Under the pieces are notes generated by a model. It did no database searches and was not told the origin of the DNA. It saw only the letters and a list, made by a program, of their open reading frames with translations. From Gallionella sp. (GTDB lineage: Bacteria; Pseudomonadota; Gammaproteobacteria; Burkholderiales; Gallionellaceae), in contig PLWV01000008.1 of NCBI GenBank assembly GCA_003153155.1, positions 170,233 to 234,232 on the forward strand: a stretch of DNA of 64,000 nt, read 5' to 3'. Positions 28,846 to 37,724 of this stretch are shown here, in pieces (position 1 is the stretch's first letter; each line of letters starts with the position of its first letter). The position numbers and the translations under genes were made by a program.

Positions 28846-29853
28846 TCATTTTTTATCGGCAAACGGATACATACCCAGCTTGTCCAGCAAGGCGCGATCC
28901 TTTTCAGCATCCGGATTGCCGGTGGTCAGCAATTGCTCGCCATAGAAAATCGAGTTCGCGCCGGCGAGAAAACACAATGCCTGTATCGCGTCCGACATCT
29001 GCTGGCGTCCTGCCGACAGTCGCACGCGCGCAGTCGGCATGGTGATGCGCGCCACCGCGATGGTGCGCACAAAATCCAGCGGGTCGAGATCTTCGGTTTG
29101 CGCAAGTGGCGTGCCTTCGACTTTGACCAGATTGTTGATCGGCACGCTTTCAGGATAAGGTTCGAGATTGGCCAGTTGCGCGACCAAACCCGCGCGCTGC
29201 GTGAGGTTCTCGCCCATTCCGACGATGCCGCCGCTGCATACATGCATCCCCGCTTTGCGCACACGCTCCAAGGTATCCAAGCGATCCTGGTAATCGCGCG
29301 TGCTGATGATGTCGCCGTAAAATTCCGGCGAGGTATCCAGATTGTGGTTGTAGTAATCCAAGCCGGCGGCACGCAATTGTTCTGTCTGTTTCTCATTCAA
29401 CATGCCCAGCGTGGCGCAGGTTTCCATGCCCAAACCGCGCACCGCCTTGACCATTTCCACCACGCTGGCCATATCCTCTTCGCTGGGTTCGCGCCACGCC
29501 GCACCCATGCAGAAACGGTCCGCGCCGCTTTGCTGTGCGGCACGCGCGGCGGCGACCACCACGTCCACATCCAGCATTTTCTGATTCTCCACGCCCGTCG
29601 AATGGAACGCCGATTGCGGACAATAGCCACAGTCCTCCGAACAGCCGCCGGTCTTGATCGACAACAAAGTGGAAAGCTGCACCGCGTTCGGATCGAAATT
29701 CTCGCGGTGCACTTGCTGCGCGCGAAACAACAAATCGGCAAACGGCAGTTTGAACAAGGCTTCGACTTCGGCCACGCTCCAGCGTTGCGGAGTAGCGGGT
29801 CGTTTGCCAGATTGATTGACAGTACGGATGAATTCGATAGTTTGGGTGTTCAT
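28846..29853 (-). CDS. bioB: BioB, biotin synthase
   Basis: 335 aa, standard length. Radical-SAM enzyme inserting sulfur into dethiobiotin. The 4Fe-4S Cys triad is in [11 protein letters not shown], followed by CMGAAWREP and the 2Fe-2S cysteines in [20 protein letters not shown]; the conserved Arg region [10 protein letters not shown] binds that cluster. First gene of the operon bioB-F-H-C-D and the only one besides bioC without a repeat insert. Confidence 0.97.
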   Translation of the reverse strand: MNTQTIEFIRTVNQSGKRPATPQRWSVAEVEALFKLPFADLLFRAQQVHRENFDPNAVQLSTLLSIKTGGCSEDCGYCPQSAFHSTGVENQKMLDVDVVVAAARAAQQSGADRFCMGAAWREPSEEDMASVVEMVKAVRGLGMETCATLGMLNEKQTEQLRAAGLDYYNHNLDTSPEFYGDIISTRDYQDRLDTLERVRKAGMHVCSGGIVGMGENLTQRAGLVAQLANLEPYPESVPINNLVKVEGTPLAQTEDLDPLDFVRTIAVARITMPTARVRLSAGRQQMSDAIQALCFLAGANSIFYGEQLLTTGNPDAEKDRALLDKLGMYPFADKK

Positions 29854-29973
29854 AAATTTTTTATGTTCGGTATGATGCGTTATATTTAACTGATAGCCCC
29901 CACGCGCGGAGCAAGGAGCGTGGCGATGGGCTAGGGTTGGTCAGAGACGCATCATCCTTGAAAGGGCGACAGC

Positions 29974-30726
29974 TTGTCAATTTTGCGCAACTATTTTTTG
30001 AACATTCGCACAGGATTTAAGCGAATTCTGCCGACACAGCCTTGTGTGCTATGCGGCAGCATGAGCCATGACGGACTGTGGTGTGCGGCTTGCGACGCAG
30101 CCCTGCCCTATTTCAACGCAGCGCATTGCCCGGTCTGCGCCTTGCCGACACCCAGCGGCGAAATGTGCGGGCACTGTTTGACACAGCCGCCGTTATTCAC
30201 CCGCACCACCGCCGTATTCGGCTATTCCTTTCCGCTCGACAAGTTGATACAAGGCATGAAATACGGCGAACAGCTGGCATTGGCGCACGCCTTCGCGAAA
30301 AAGCTGGTACAGCGAATTGATAAAAGTAATTTGCCGGATTACGTCATTGCCATGCCGCTGCATCCCGTCAAACTGCGCGAACGCGGTTTCAATCAATCGC
30401 TGTTGCTCGCCGCAACAGTCACCCGCGAACTGAAACTCAAACTGCTGTCCAACGCCTGCCAGCGCGTGCGCGACACCCCTCCGCAATCTGCCTTGCCGTG
30501 GAAGGAGCGCAAGAAAAACGTGCGCAACGCATTTTGCTGCGATCTGGATTTGACCGGTAAACGCATCGTTCTGGTGGATGATGTGCTGACCACAGGGGCC
30601 AGCCTGAACGCACTTGCCGAGGCAGTGTCGAAGAAAGGCGCGATTGAAATCAGTGCATGGGTGGTGGCAAGGACGTTGCCGCATTCAGAAAACAAAGGGC
30701 TGAAGACTAATTCCGATTTGCGTTAA
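29974..30726 (+). CDS. comF: ComF-family phosphoribosyltransferase-like protein
   Basis: 250 aa from a TTG at 29974 preceded by AAAGGG. This early start is needed to include the first zinc-ribbon cysteines (CVLCG, CAAC, CPVC, CGHC). The C-terminal PRTase domain has the PRPP loop VLVDDVLTTGASL. ComF proteins act in natural DNA uptake, which may connect to the type IV pilus locus nearby. The final codons (NSDLR, stop) come from the terminal repeat of the element at 30710-30862, so the native end has been replaced. Confidence 0.9.
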   Translation: MSILRNYFLNIRTGFKRILPTQPCVLCGSMSHDGLWCAACDAALPYFNAAHCPVCALPTPSGEMCGHCLTQPPLFTRTTAVFGYSFPLDKLIQGMKYGEQLALAHAFAKKLVQRIDKSNLPDYVIAMPLHPVKLRERGFNQSLLLAATVTRELKLKLLSNACQRVRDTPPQSALPWKERKKNVRNAFCCDLDLTGKRIVLVDDVLTTGASLNALAEAVSKKGAIEISAWVVARTLPHSENKGLKTNSDLR

Positions 30727-30862
30727 AAACGACAATAATTCTGCCGGGTGTCCGAAAAACTTTGGGCCGGGCACCCGTAGGAGCGGGCCATGCCCGCGAC
30801 CAAGAGGCTCGCGGGCATGGCCCGCTCCTACAATTAAAGCTATTTTTTATGCTAATTGGAAT
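30710..30862. mobile_element. Small inverted-repeat element, ATTCC...GGAAT family, copy 2
   Basis: About 153 bp. Left end ATTCCGATTTGCGTTAAAAAC, right end TTTTTTATGCTAATTGGAAT, with the hairpin GTAGGAGCGGGCCATGCCCG inside. Closely matches 17083-17234. It overlaps the last codons of comF and separates it from the convergent mshN gene. Confidence 0.75.
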
Positions 30863-30911
30863 AGGTCGTAGCTCAGCCGCGACAACACCCCTGTCTTCTG
30901 TCCTCTGAACA

Positions 30912-32066
30912 TCAGAGTGCTTTGAGTTTTTGCTGCACAAACGCCCGCAAATCCGGACTGAGTGTTTGTGTATCGAGTGCGTGCTTGAATGCATCTTTAG
31001 CATCAGCATTACGCTGCATGGCCTGCAAGGAAATCCCGTAGCCCATCAGCCAAATCCCATTGTTCGGGGCAAGTTGCAGCACAATCTGATAATGAGCGAT
31101 CGCCTCGTCATTGCGATTTTGGCGTTGCAACAACGCCGCCAGGAATGCCTGATAATCGGCTTGCGAATTGGCATATGGCAAGGCTTTTTCCAGTGTTGCG
31201 GTTGCCTCTGCAACCGCGCCGCGCTCCACCTGCAAGCGCGCCAGCATCATGGTAAAGCCGGTATGATCGGGTTTGCTGTTCAGCCTTTCCTGCAACACGC
31301 GTTCGGCATCCGTGCCGCGCTTGCCCTCCAGCAGCAAGGCGACCAACGCCTGCCGCGCCGCATCATAGCCCGCATCCAGGCGCAATGCCGCCTCATATCC
31401 CGCCAGTGCATCGGCGATGCGCCCCTGCTGCATTAACGCAGCCGCTTTGCGAAATTCCGCATCAGCCTGTTGCGCGGGACTAACATGCTTCATCGGCAAT
31501 GCACCTTTCGATGTTTGAACGGCGACTTTTGCATTTGATGTAGCGGTTTTTATTGACTGTGGCTTGGCTGTCGCCTTGGCTGGCTTCACCGATACGTCTG
31601 GATTTTCGGAAATGCTTTTTTCATCCGTCAAAGCTTGTCCTGACCCTTCGACCGTGCTCAGGACTAAAGGCCTTGTCGAAGTGGCCTGTCCTGAGTGAAG
31701 CCTGTCCTGAGTCTTGTTGAAGGATCGAAGGGTGGAAGGCAGTGGCACCGAGCTCAACTCAAAGCTCAGTCGCGAGGCCGGCAGATCCGCGGCTGAAACA
31801 CCCGATACCTGCGCAACTATTTCTACAGGTTGCTGCTGAACACTACTCGCGGCGGCATTCGGCCCTTCGACTGAGCTCAGGACAGGCTTGCGTGTCTGTA
31901 CCCATTGCCATGCGGCGATCCCGATCATCAGTGCCAACCCGAATGCCAGCAAAGGCATGATGAAGTTGCGTCTGGTATGCTGCACAGCGCGCACCATGGT
32001 CTGCTCCGCTGCGGTATGCGCTCCACGCTGTTCGAGCTGGTTAAGCACCTGATTGATGACACTCAT
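30912..32066 (-). CDS. mshN: MshN, MSHA pilus TPR protein with repeat-derived linker segments
   Basis: 384 aa from MSVINQVLNQ; the ATG overlaps the mshM stop. Short cytoplasmic amino end, one membrane segment (about 35-52), a long low-complexity linker, then TPR repeats (from about residue 200: EFRKAAALMQQGRIADALAGYEAAL, YQAFLAALLQRQNRNDEAIAHYQ). Two linker pieces, KPVLSSVEGP (about 60-69) and RPLVLSTVEGSG (about 132-143) with neighbours, are translations of the TCCTGAGC...GTCGAAGG repeat. They fall in a tolerant linker. Probably a periplasmic pilus assembly factor. Confidence 0.88.
   Translation of the reverse strand: MSVINQVLNQLEQRGAHTAAEQTMVRAVQHTRRNFIMPLLAFGLALMIGIAAWQWVQTRKPVLSSVEGPNAAASSVQQQPVEIVAQVSGVSAADLPASRLSFELSSVPLPSTLRSFNKTQDRLHSGQATSTRPLVLSTVEGSGQALTDEKSISENPDVSVKPAKATAKPQSIKTATSNAKVAVQTSKGALPMKHVSPAQQADAEFRKAAALMQQGRIADALAGYEAALRLDAGYDAARQALVALLLEGKRGTDAERVLQERLNSKPDHTGFTMMLARLQVERGAVAEATATLEKALPYANSQADYQAFLAALLQRQNRNDEAIAHYQIVLQLAPNNGIWLMGYGISLQAMQRNADAKDAFKHALDTQTLSPDLRAFVQQKLKAL
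31636..31735. repeat. TCCTGAG..TCGAAGG repeat cluster inside mshN
   Basis: Several head-to-head units (TGTCCTGACCCTTCGAC, GTGCTCAGGACTAAAGGC, CTTGTCGAAGTGGCCTGTCC, GCCTGTCCTGAGTC) remain open in the mshN frame. A single related unit is at 31861-31889, also in mshN, and another at 28806-28830 between genes. Confidence 0.75.
31861..31889. repeat. Single in-frame TCGAC..GAGCTCAGGACAGG unit in mshN
   Basis: CCTTCGACTGAGCTCAGGAC is translated on the other strand as PVLSSVEG, directly after the membrane segment of MshN. Confidence 0.75.
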
Positions 32067-33019
32067 TGCAGCACCATCCACGCAATCCCCAACGACACAA
32101 TCGCCGCCGCACCAGTCAACGCCGCCGCCCAAGGTAACCAATCGCGGCGCACTTCAGGCGTGTCTGCTGCCGCATCGCGGATATGCCTGGCCAACACCTG
32201 CTGCCTGCCTTCGCTGAACGTCAGCATCAATGCTTTGTGAGCAACGATATTGACCAGCCTTGGTGTGCCGCCTGTGATACGTTGCAACTTGCCCACCGCC
32301 GCGGCGCTGAACAATGTTTCACCGGCAAATCCGGCCACTGCCAAACGATGGCGCAAATAGCGTTCCAGCTCATTCTTGCGCAAGCCTTGCAGGTCATATT
32401 GGAAGCTGATGCGCTGCCGCAGCTGGCGTATCGAATGATGCCGCAAGCGTTCATCCAACTCCGGCTGACCGAACAACACCACCTGCAACAGTTTGCGTTT
32501 TTCGGTTTCAAGATTGGTGAGCAGGCGCAACACCTCCAGACTTTCCAGCGGCATCGCCTGCGCCTCATCCAGGCACACCAGCGCGCGCTGACCGTTGCGC
32601 GCACATTCCAGCAGCGCGCGCGTCAAACCCTTCAGCAGCAAATATTGTTCGGCATCTTTTTCCAGCGGCACGCGGAATTCTTCCGCCAACGCCAGCAACA
32701 AGCTGCGCGGCTCGAGATAAGGATTGGGAATGTAAGCGGTAATGAAGCGTGGCGCGGTCGCTGCAACTGCCGCTTGATCCTGCGTACCGATCAGCGTGGT
32801 GGATTGCCGGCCTTGATTCAGCGTGGCGAGAAATTTGCGGCACAGCAAGGTCTTGCCATTGCCCACCTCACCGGTAATTTTGATAAAGCCTTCACCGTTG
32901 CGCGCCGCCACCAGCAAAGTATTGAGAGCCTCCTGATAACTTGAGCAAGCGAAGAAAAAACTGGTGTCAGGAGTCAGGCTGAAAGGCGCTTCGCGCAGAC
33001 CAAAGTGTCGTAGATACAT
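32063..33019 (-). CDS. mshM: MshM, AAA ATPase of the MSHA locus (ExeA/GspA-like)
   Basis: 318 aa. Begins MYLRHFGLREAPFSLTPDTSFFF, the usual GspA/ExeA opening. Walker A GEVGNGKTLLCR, Walker B ALVCLDEAQAMP, and sensor region GQPELDERLRHHSIRQLRQRISF. A C-terminal hydrophobic segment (WAAALTGAAAIVSLGIAWMVLQ) anchors it. ExeA homologues help insert secretins through peptidoglycan, fitting the mshL secretin one base upstream. Confidence 0.93.
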   Translation of the reverse strand: MYLRHFGLREAPFSLTPDTSFFFACSSYQEALNTLLVAARNGEGFIKITGEVGNGKTLLCRKFLATLNQGRQSTTLIGTQDQAAVAATAPRFITAYIPNPYLEPRSLLLALAEEFRVPLEKDAEQYLLLKGLTRALLECARNGQRALVCLDEAQAMPLESLEVLRLLTNLETEKRKLLQVVLFGQPELDERLRHHSIRQLRQRISFQYDLQGLRKNELERYLRHRLAVAGFAGETLFSAAAVGKLQRITGGTPRLVNIVAHKALMLTFSEGRQQVLARHIRDAAADTPEVRRDWLPWAAALTGAAAIVSLGIAWMVLQ

Positions 33020-33020
33020 A

Positions 33021-34733
33021 TCAAGGTTTTGTGCCCTGCCCCATTATCCCAGTGACACGATCGCGACTGTGCATGATGTCATCAGACCAATCTTTGTCGC
33101 TATCCACCACGGTTGCTTTCAGCAGAATCACCAACTCACGTTTTGCGTTGCGCTGATTGGTTTGACCAAATACTGACTTGGGCAAGCCCGGCAATCCGGA
33201 ATTATCATTAGACGCGGATTGACTCATCAAACCGCCAATCGCCACGATCTGCCCATTGCGCGCGCGCACGATGCTGTCGGTTTCAGAAACAGAACTGGAA
33301 GCCAGCGGCAAACTGAGCGACCCGTTTGTACCACCCAGATTAACGATTGTGGTGACCGTGCTGACCTGACTGACGGAAGGATGAACATGCAATATGATCT
33401 CGCCGTTCTCATCGATGCTCGGCGTAACATCCAGTGCAATACCGGAGAAGAACGGTTGTAATGTGACACTCGGGCTAGTGGTCGCCGAAGTTCCAATAGC
33501 GGTCGTCGTCGTCGAGACGTTGGTGACAAAGAAATCATCCGTGCCGACCTTGAGCACGGCCTTCTGGTTGTTCAGCGTGGCGATGCGCGGGCTGGACAAC
33601 ACATGCACGCTGCCCTGCGACTCAAGGAAATTCAACAGCGCGGCAAAATTGCTGGTCTGGAAGGCCAAGCCGAATAGAGTGCCTGATCCTGTCGCCGCAA
33701 GCGAAGCCAGGTTTGAGCCCGGAGTGGATGCAATCACACTATTGCTGATATTTTGAGCCGCTCCCCCCACGGCATTAGGTACCAGCGTTCCTCCGGGAGA
33801 CAAAACTCCTGTCGACACCCTGCTGTTCGGGCTGCTCTTCAAGCTCCCGAATGCGCCCCAATTCACCCCGGATTGGAAGCTATCGTTCAATTGCACGTCA
33901 ACAATCTTGGCTTCCAGAATCACCTGACGCTCAATGGATATCTGCGAGGCCTTGAGGTAAGCAGTGACATTTCTCAACTCGTCCGGCATCGCACGCACCA
34001 CGATAACGCCCGACATCGGACTGACCACCACACTGCGCCCCTTGTCGTTGCCAACGATCGCAGTCAGCGATTTCTCCAATTCATCCCAAAAATCGGACTT
34101 ACTGGTCATGGTTACCTTGCTGCTGTTCTGAGCTTGTCCTGTAACACCTGCGGGGGATGATTGTCCTGTAACACCTGTGGAGAATGCAGTGCCGGGTGCA
34201 CCACCCGCCGGAGCGTCTGACACCGAACCGGAAGCAACTCTCAGCGACGACGTACCGTTGCGTTGCGCCGTCAAATAATTCACCTGAAAAATCCGCGTCT
34301 GCAAGGTCAGCGGCTGAATGTAAATGCGGGTGCTGTCTATCTTGTAATCGTAGCCATACATCTCGCGTATTGCTTCCAAAGCTTCGAATACCGTCACGTC
34401 TTTCAGATTCAGCGAAATGTTGCCGCTGACATCGGGGTGCAGCAACATGCTGTAGCGTGTGCCGGAGGCGATTGCCATGAATACTTGACTGGCCGGCGTG
34501 TTGTTCACCGTCAAATCGAATTTCGTGTCCAGCGATTTGTTGTCCACCTTCGGCATGCCCACCGCAAGAGGGGGCAGCAAAGCATTGTTCACCTCTTCGG
34601 GTTTGCTTGGTTGCGCGCTATCTTGCGCGGCCTGATTCATTTCGCGCTGAATCGAATCTGCCGTCTGATTTCGACCACTCGAAGTAGCACAGCCTGCCAA
34701 CAGCAGCACACCCAGCCATAACGTTATTCTCAT
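33021..34733 (-). CDS. mshL: MshL, outer-membrane secretin of the MSHA pilus
   Basis: 570 aa lipoprotein; lipobox LLAGC puts the acylated Cys at residue 15. An STN-like short domain (about 75-145, VFEALEAIREMYGYDY) and a Ser/Gly-rich stretch precede the N domain (VVVSPMSGVIVVRAMPDELRNVTAYL). The secretin core follows from ISIERQVILEAKIVDVQL through VHVLSSPRIATLNNQKAVLKVG to SIVRARNGQIVAIGGLM. It forms the outer-membrane gate for the pilus. Confidence 0.95.
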   Translation of the reverse strand: MRITLWLGVLLLAGCATSSGRNQTADSIQREMNQAAQDSAQPSKPEEVNNALLPPLAVGMPKVDNKSLDTKFDLTVNNTPASQVFMAIASGTRYSMLLHPDVSGNISLNLKDVTVFEALEAIREMYGYDYKIDSTRIYIQPLTLQTRIFQVNYLTAQRNGTSSLRVASGSVSDAPAGGAPGTAFSTGVTGQSSPAGVTGQAQNSSKVTMTSKSDFWDELEKSLTAIVGNDKGRSVVVSPMSGVIVVRAMPDELRNVTAYLKASQISIERQVILEAKIVDVQLNDSFQSGVNWGAFGSLKSSPNSRVSTGVLSPGGTLVPNAVGGAAQNISNSVIASTPGSNLASLAATGSGTLFGLAFQTSNFAALLNFLESQGSVHVLSSPRIATLNNQKAVLKVGTDDFFVTNVSTTTTAIGTSATTSPSVTLQPFFSGIALDVTPSIDENGEIILHVHPSVSQVSTVTTIVNLGGTNGSLSLPLASSSVSETDSIVRARNGQIVAIGGLMSQSASNDNSGLPGLPKSVFGQTNQRNAKRELVILLKATVVDSDKDWSDDIMHSRDRVTGIMGQGTKP

Positions 34734-34743
34734 TTTTCCTCCT

Positions 34744-34768
34744 TCGGGTGCCCGGACAAAAGCTTTTC
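34744..34768 (-). repeat. Fragment of the ATTCC...GGAAT element
   Basis: CGGGTGCCCGGACAAAAGCT plus TTTCG is the inverse of a CGAAAA.CTTTTG.CCGGGC segment shared by copies 1 and 2. Only this piece is present, in the mshK-mshL gap, so it is probably a remnant. Confidence 0.6.
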
Positions 34769-34828
34769 GTAGCGCGCAGTTGGCCTGGTTTTATGTTTGC
34801 CGGACTGCACCTTGCTTGCGGACAATGG

Positions 34829-35260
34829 TTATTTGACCTGTGATTCTTTATTCGGCGATTCCTTTTCCGCTGATTCTTTGTCAGGCGTTTCTTTTTGGGT
34901 GATTTTCACATCAGGGAACAGCGTCAACACTTGTCTGCTTTGCGCACGCTGCAACACGACACCGCCCTCATTGACTTCAATCAACTTGGCATCGCCATGT
35001 TCTCCCCCCAATTCGACGGTTTGTCCATCAATGATCGCGGCGCGACGAGTTTCGGAAATGATGATCGTATGCAAGCCGGACGACTGATTCTCGGTTGCCT
35101 CTCGCCCGGCCCCGGCAGCAGGTGCAAAAATACTTGCCGGCGGGCGAGTAGGATCGGGCAAGTCTTCGGCGTGAAGAGGACTGAGGACTGAGATCAGGAG
35201 GCAAAAAACTGAAACGTCCCATCGCGGTGCAGCGGCAACACTCAGTCCTCTGATCATCAT
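34829..35260 (-). CDS. mshK: MshK, MSHA biogenesis protein (PilP/GspC-like)
   Basis: About 143 aa from an ATG overlapping the mshJ stop. Signal peptide ends near HAED, then LPDPTRPP, characteristic of MshK, and a small beta domain (TVELGGEHGDAKLIEVNEGGVVLQRA) like GspC-HR/PilP. A Glu/Ser/Lys-rich tail follows. The signal-peptide region contains AGGACTGAGGACTGAG and CTCAGTCCTCTGATC, an inverted repeat of the window's repeat type, so its start has probably been remodelled. Confidence 0.8.
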   Translation of the reverse strand: MMIRGLSVAAAPRWDVSVFCLLISVLSPLHAEDLPDPTRPPASIFAPAAGAGREATENQSSGLHTIIISETRRAAIIDGQTVELGGEHGDAKLIEVNEGGVVLQRAQSRQVLTLFPDVKITQKETPDKESAEKESPNKESQVK

Positions 35261-35964
35261 ACGGCCAGCCACGTCTTGTCCAGACTCAAGGTGTACACGG
35301 TCAATGTAAACACTGCATCAGGATATTTTTCCACGCTCAAACTCGCTTCCCCCCAAAACATCTGCGCGGGCATTTTCTCCAGCGCGGTGACGTAACGCAT
35401 CAAATCCAGGTAACCGCCGCGCACAGTGATACGCACGCCGTGTTTGAAGATTTGCTTTTGTGAACCCGGTTGTTTTTGCCCGTCCGGTGAATTCGCAGCA
35501 GTTGGTTGCGCCGCAATATCAGCTGCTTGCGGCTTTTCAATCAGCAGACTCACCGGCAGGGTTTTCAACTCGATCAGTTGCAGCCTGCCATTTTTATTCA
35601 GCACCTGCTTCAGCAAGTCGGCCATTTTGTTCGGCTGGACCAAGCGATCCCGGCGGCTTTGCAAATAGCCATCCTGTTCTTGCAGTTGCTGCTTGAGCTG
35701 CGCCAGGCGATCACGCAATGGCGAATGTTCGTCGTCGCGTTTTGCTTGCAACAAGTTTTGCATCTGCGCTTGCAACTCCTTCATTTTTTCCTGCTGCTGA
35801 ACCACCTGTGTCGATAACATTTTTTGCCTGGACAACAACGGATCAAGCAATATCACATTCATCAGCGAAATCACCACAAAGGCGGCGGCAACGAAAATCA
35901 TCGCACGCTCGCGCAACGACATGTCATCTATCGCGGTGCGAACCCGCTCCCAATAACGATTCAT
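35257..35964 (-). CDS. mshJ: MshJ, PilO-like inner-membrane assembly protein
   Basis: 235 aa. Short cytoplasmic amino end, one membrane segment (about 21-43), a coiled coil (QQQEKMKELQAQMQNLLQAK...LAQLKQQLQEQ) and a C-terminal ferredoxin-like domain (GVRITVRGGYLDLMRYVTALEKMP). This is the PilO/GspM-like role in the inner-membrane platform. Overlaps its neighbours on both sides by four bases. Confidence 0.88.
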   Translation of the reverse strand: MNRYWERVRTAIDDMSLRERAMIFVAAAFVVISLMNVILLDPLLSRQKMLSTQVVQQQEKMKELQAQMQNLLQAKRDDEHSPLRDRLAQLKQQLQEQDGYLQSRRDRLVQPNKMADLLKQVLNKNGRLQLIELKTLPVSLLIEKPQAADIAAQPTAANSPDGQKQPGSQKQIFKHGVRITVRGGYLDLMRYVTALEKMPAQMFWGEASLSVEKYPDAVFTLTVYTLSLDKTWLAV

Positions 35965-36611
35965 TTATTGGACTCGCTATCCGGGCTGGAATACAAAGTG
36001 AACTCAACATAGCGCCGTGCCGCGAAAGCGGGCGCCTGATCGGCCCCCACGCCCTGATCCGCCTTGGATTGCTGCATTTTCAAGGTAGAGAAAGTCTTGC
36101 CCTGCATGATGCGCTCCTTGCCCAGACGCAGGATATAAGCAGGCAACAATTCCGGATTCAACACTCCGCCGCTCAGGCTGATCTGCGCAGCATCTCCGGT
36201 CACTTTGAAGCCGGTCAACCACAAGCCTTGCACCACTTGGCGCGAAAAGGCGCGCATGTATTCAGAATAGCCGATGGTATTGCCCACCGCACCGGATTTC
36301 AGCGTCTCAATTATTTCGTTCTGTTCGGCGGTCTGCTTTTCCAAACGCTGCACCTCGTCCTGCAATAATTGATTGGACTGTTGCGGAGAAAACTCGGCCA
36401 CAGAGCGTGCCAGACGCAGCTGCTCGGCGTTGTAGCGTTGGGTGTTTTCTTGCGATTGCCGGTTAAGCTGATCAACCTGATAAATCGCATAACCATAAAA
36501 AATCAGCGAGCCCGCGATGATCATGCCCAACGCCTGCAACATCGCCAGCAGCGAAAAATACTTGCGCTGCTTCATGAAAATCGGATTGAACAGATTGATC
36601 TGCTGACTCAT
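35961..36611 (-). CDS. PilN-like MSHA assembly protein (MshI2 position)
   Basis: 216 aa. Starts MSQQINLFNPIFMKQRKYFS; INLFNP is the PilN motif that docks to the PilM-like ATPase fold protein, here MshI. One membrane segment (about 22-44), a coiled coil (QLNRQSQENTQRYNAEQLRLAR) and a C-terminal periplasmic domain. Overlaps mshI and mshJ. With MshI and MshJ it forms the PilMNO-equivalent platform. Confidence 0.88.
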   Translation of the reverse strand: MSQQINLFNPIFMKQRKYFSLLAMLQALGMIIAGSLIFYGYAIYQVDQLNRQSQENTQRYNAEQLRLARSVAEFSPQQSNQLLQDEVQRLEKQTAEQNEIIETLKSGAVGNTIGYSEYMRAFSRQVVQGLWLTGFKVTGDAAQISLSGGVLNPELLPAYILRLGKERIMQGKTFSTLKMQQSKADQGVGADQAPAFAARRYVEFTLYSSPDSESNK

Positions 36612-37564
36612 AGCACGCGGCTTTCCTGGCGTAATGCCGCGCCCAACGTTGGCAAGGTGTGTGCAACAAATTCACTGTCCGCGAGCGCGGGGATGGCGCT
36701 GATGTCCATCACCTGTGACAAGTCCAGTTTCTGCACTTTCGCATCAAGTTCCGCAGCCAAATACTCCACCAAACCCGTTTTGTCCGGCACGCAAACCAAC
36801 ACCATGTCAACCGGCAGGTGATTATACTGGCGGTCAAAATAATCCAGCGACCTCTGCAACTCAGTTTCAACGCGATCGCGATATTGCTGGCGCAAATTCT
36901 CATTGGCATCCAGCAACTGCCCGACACTGATTTCGATGCGGCGCGACAAGTACAACTCACCACCTGCCGTAAACGTCATCAGACCACCATAATCATCAAA
37001 TGCCAGCACCACCAAAGCGCGATCATCCTGCTCAAACAGCGCGGCGATATTGCGCTGCGCCATTTCCGGAATATCAATCACATCCAGTTCGATTTTGGCC
37101 TGCTCGAATAACCTGATGCGTTCCTGGATAATGCCATTCGCCGCTGCGATCGCATACAAGGATTGCGGACGCCCCGAAGCATATTTGCTGGCGGGAATCC
37201 GCACCATATCCACCGCGGCGTCATCGATGTGGTAATTCAGACCGTCCTTGATCTTCCAGCGTACCGCCGTCTTCATCTCATCGGTGGGAACATTGGGCGC
37301 CTCGACCAGCAACATCTGATATTCGCCCGGCGCCAACAGCGTGGTGACATCATGGTTGCCGATATCCGCCTCGCGGCGCAGCTTTTCCAATGAAGATGCA
37401 GACACCGCGCCGGTCTCGTGATATTCGCAGCGCACCACACACGGCATCGCCCCGGCAAACTTGATTTTCGCCAGATAAATACCATGCGCACCCAAGCTGA
37501 TCGCAAACCAGCCCGCATCGTGGCTTTTTGTTTTAAATAAGCTGGAAATCGACGGTATTTTCAT
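36608..37564 (-). CDS. mshI: MshI, PilM-like protein
   Basis: About 318 aa from MKIPSISSLF; a GTG three codons up is possible and neither has a strong ribosome site. An SHS2/actin-like fold as in PilM: WFAISLGAHGIYLAKIKF, then DEMKTAVRWKIKDGLNYHIDDAAVDMV and LVVLAFDDYGGLMTF. Cytoplasmic partner of the PilN-like protein. First gene of the I-N block; 143 bases separate it from mshQ. Confidence 0.9.
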   Translation of the reverse strand: MKIPSISSLFKTKSHDAGWFAISLGAHGIYLAKIKFAGAMPCVVRCEYHETGAVSASSLEKLRREADIGNHDVTTLLAPGEYQMLLVEAPNVPTDEMKTAVRWKIKDGLNYHIDDAAVDMVRIPASKYASGRPQSLYAIAAANGIIQERIRLFEQAKIELDVIDIPEMAQRNIAALFEQDDRALVVLAFDDYGGLMTFTAGGELYLSRRIEISVGQLLDANENLRQQYRDRVETELQRSLDYFDRQYNHLPVDMVLVCVPDKTGLVEYLAAELDAKVQKLDLSQVMDISAIPALADSEFVAHTLPTLGAALRQESRVL

Positions 37565-37697
37565 AGTTAACACGAAGGTAATTCAATAACCTACTGGAGT
37601 CAATGATTTTTTTATACGCCAAGCCTGACAAACCGGCGTTTGCAGCGTGGTCGCGCTAATGATTTTGGCTCCGGCATAACACGCCGGCGCTGAAACT

Positions 37698-37724
37698 ACT
37701 ATTGAGGTGTTCCACCTCAATAGT
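37698..37724. repeat. Perfect 12-bp hairpin spanning the mshQ stop codon
   Basis: ACTATTGAGGTG at 37698-37709 and CACCTCAATAGT at 37713-37724, three-base loop. It includes the mshQ stop. No T-run follows on the minus strand, so an mRNA end-protecting or processing hairpin is likelier than a classical terminator; it could separate mshQ from mshI expression. Confidence 0.6.
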
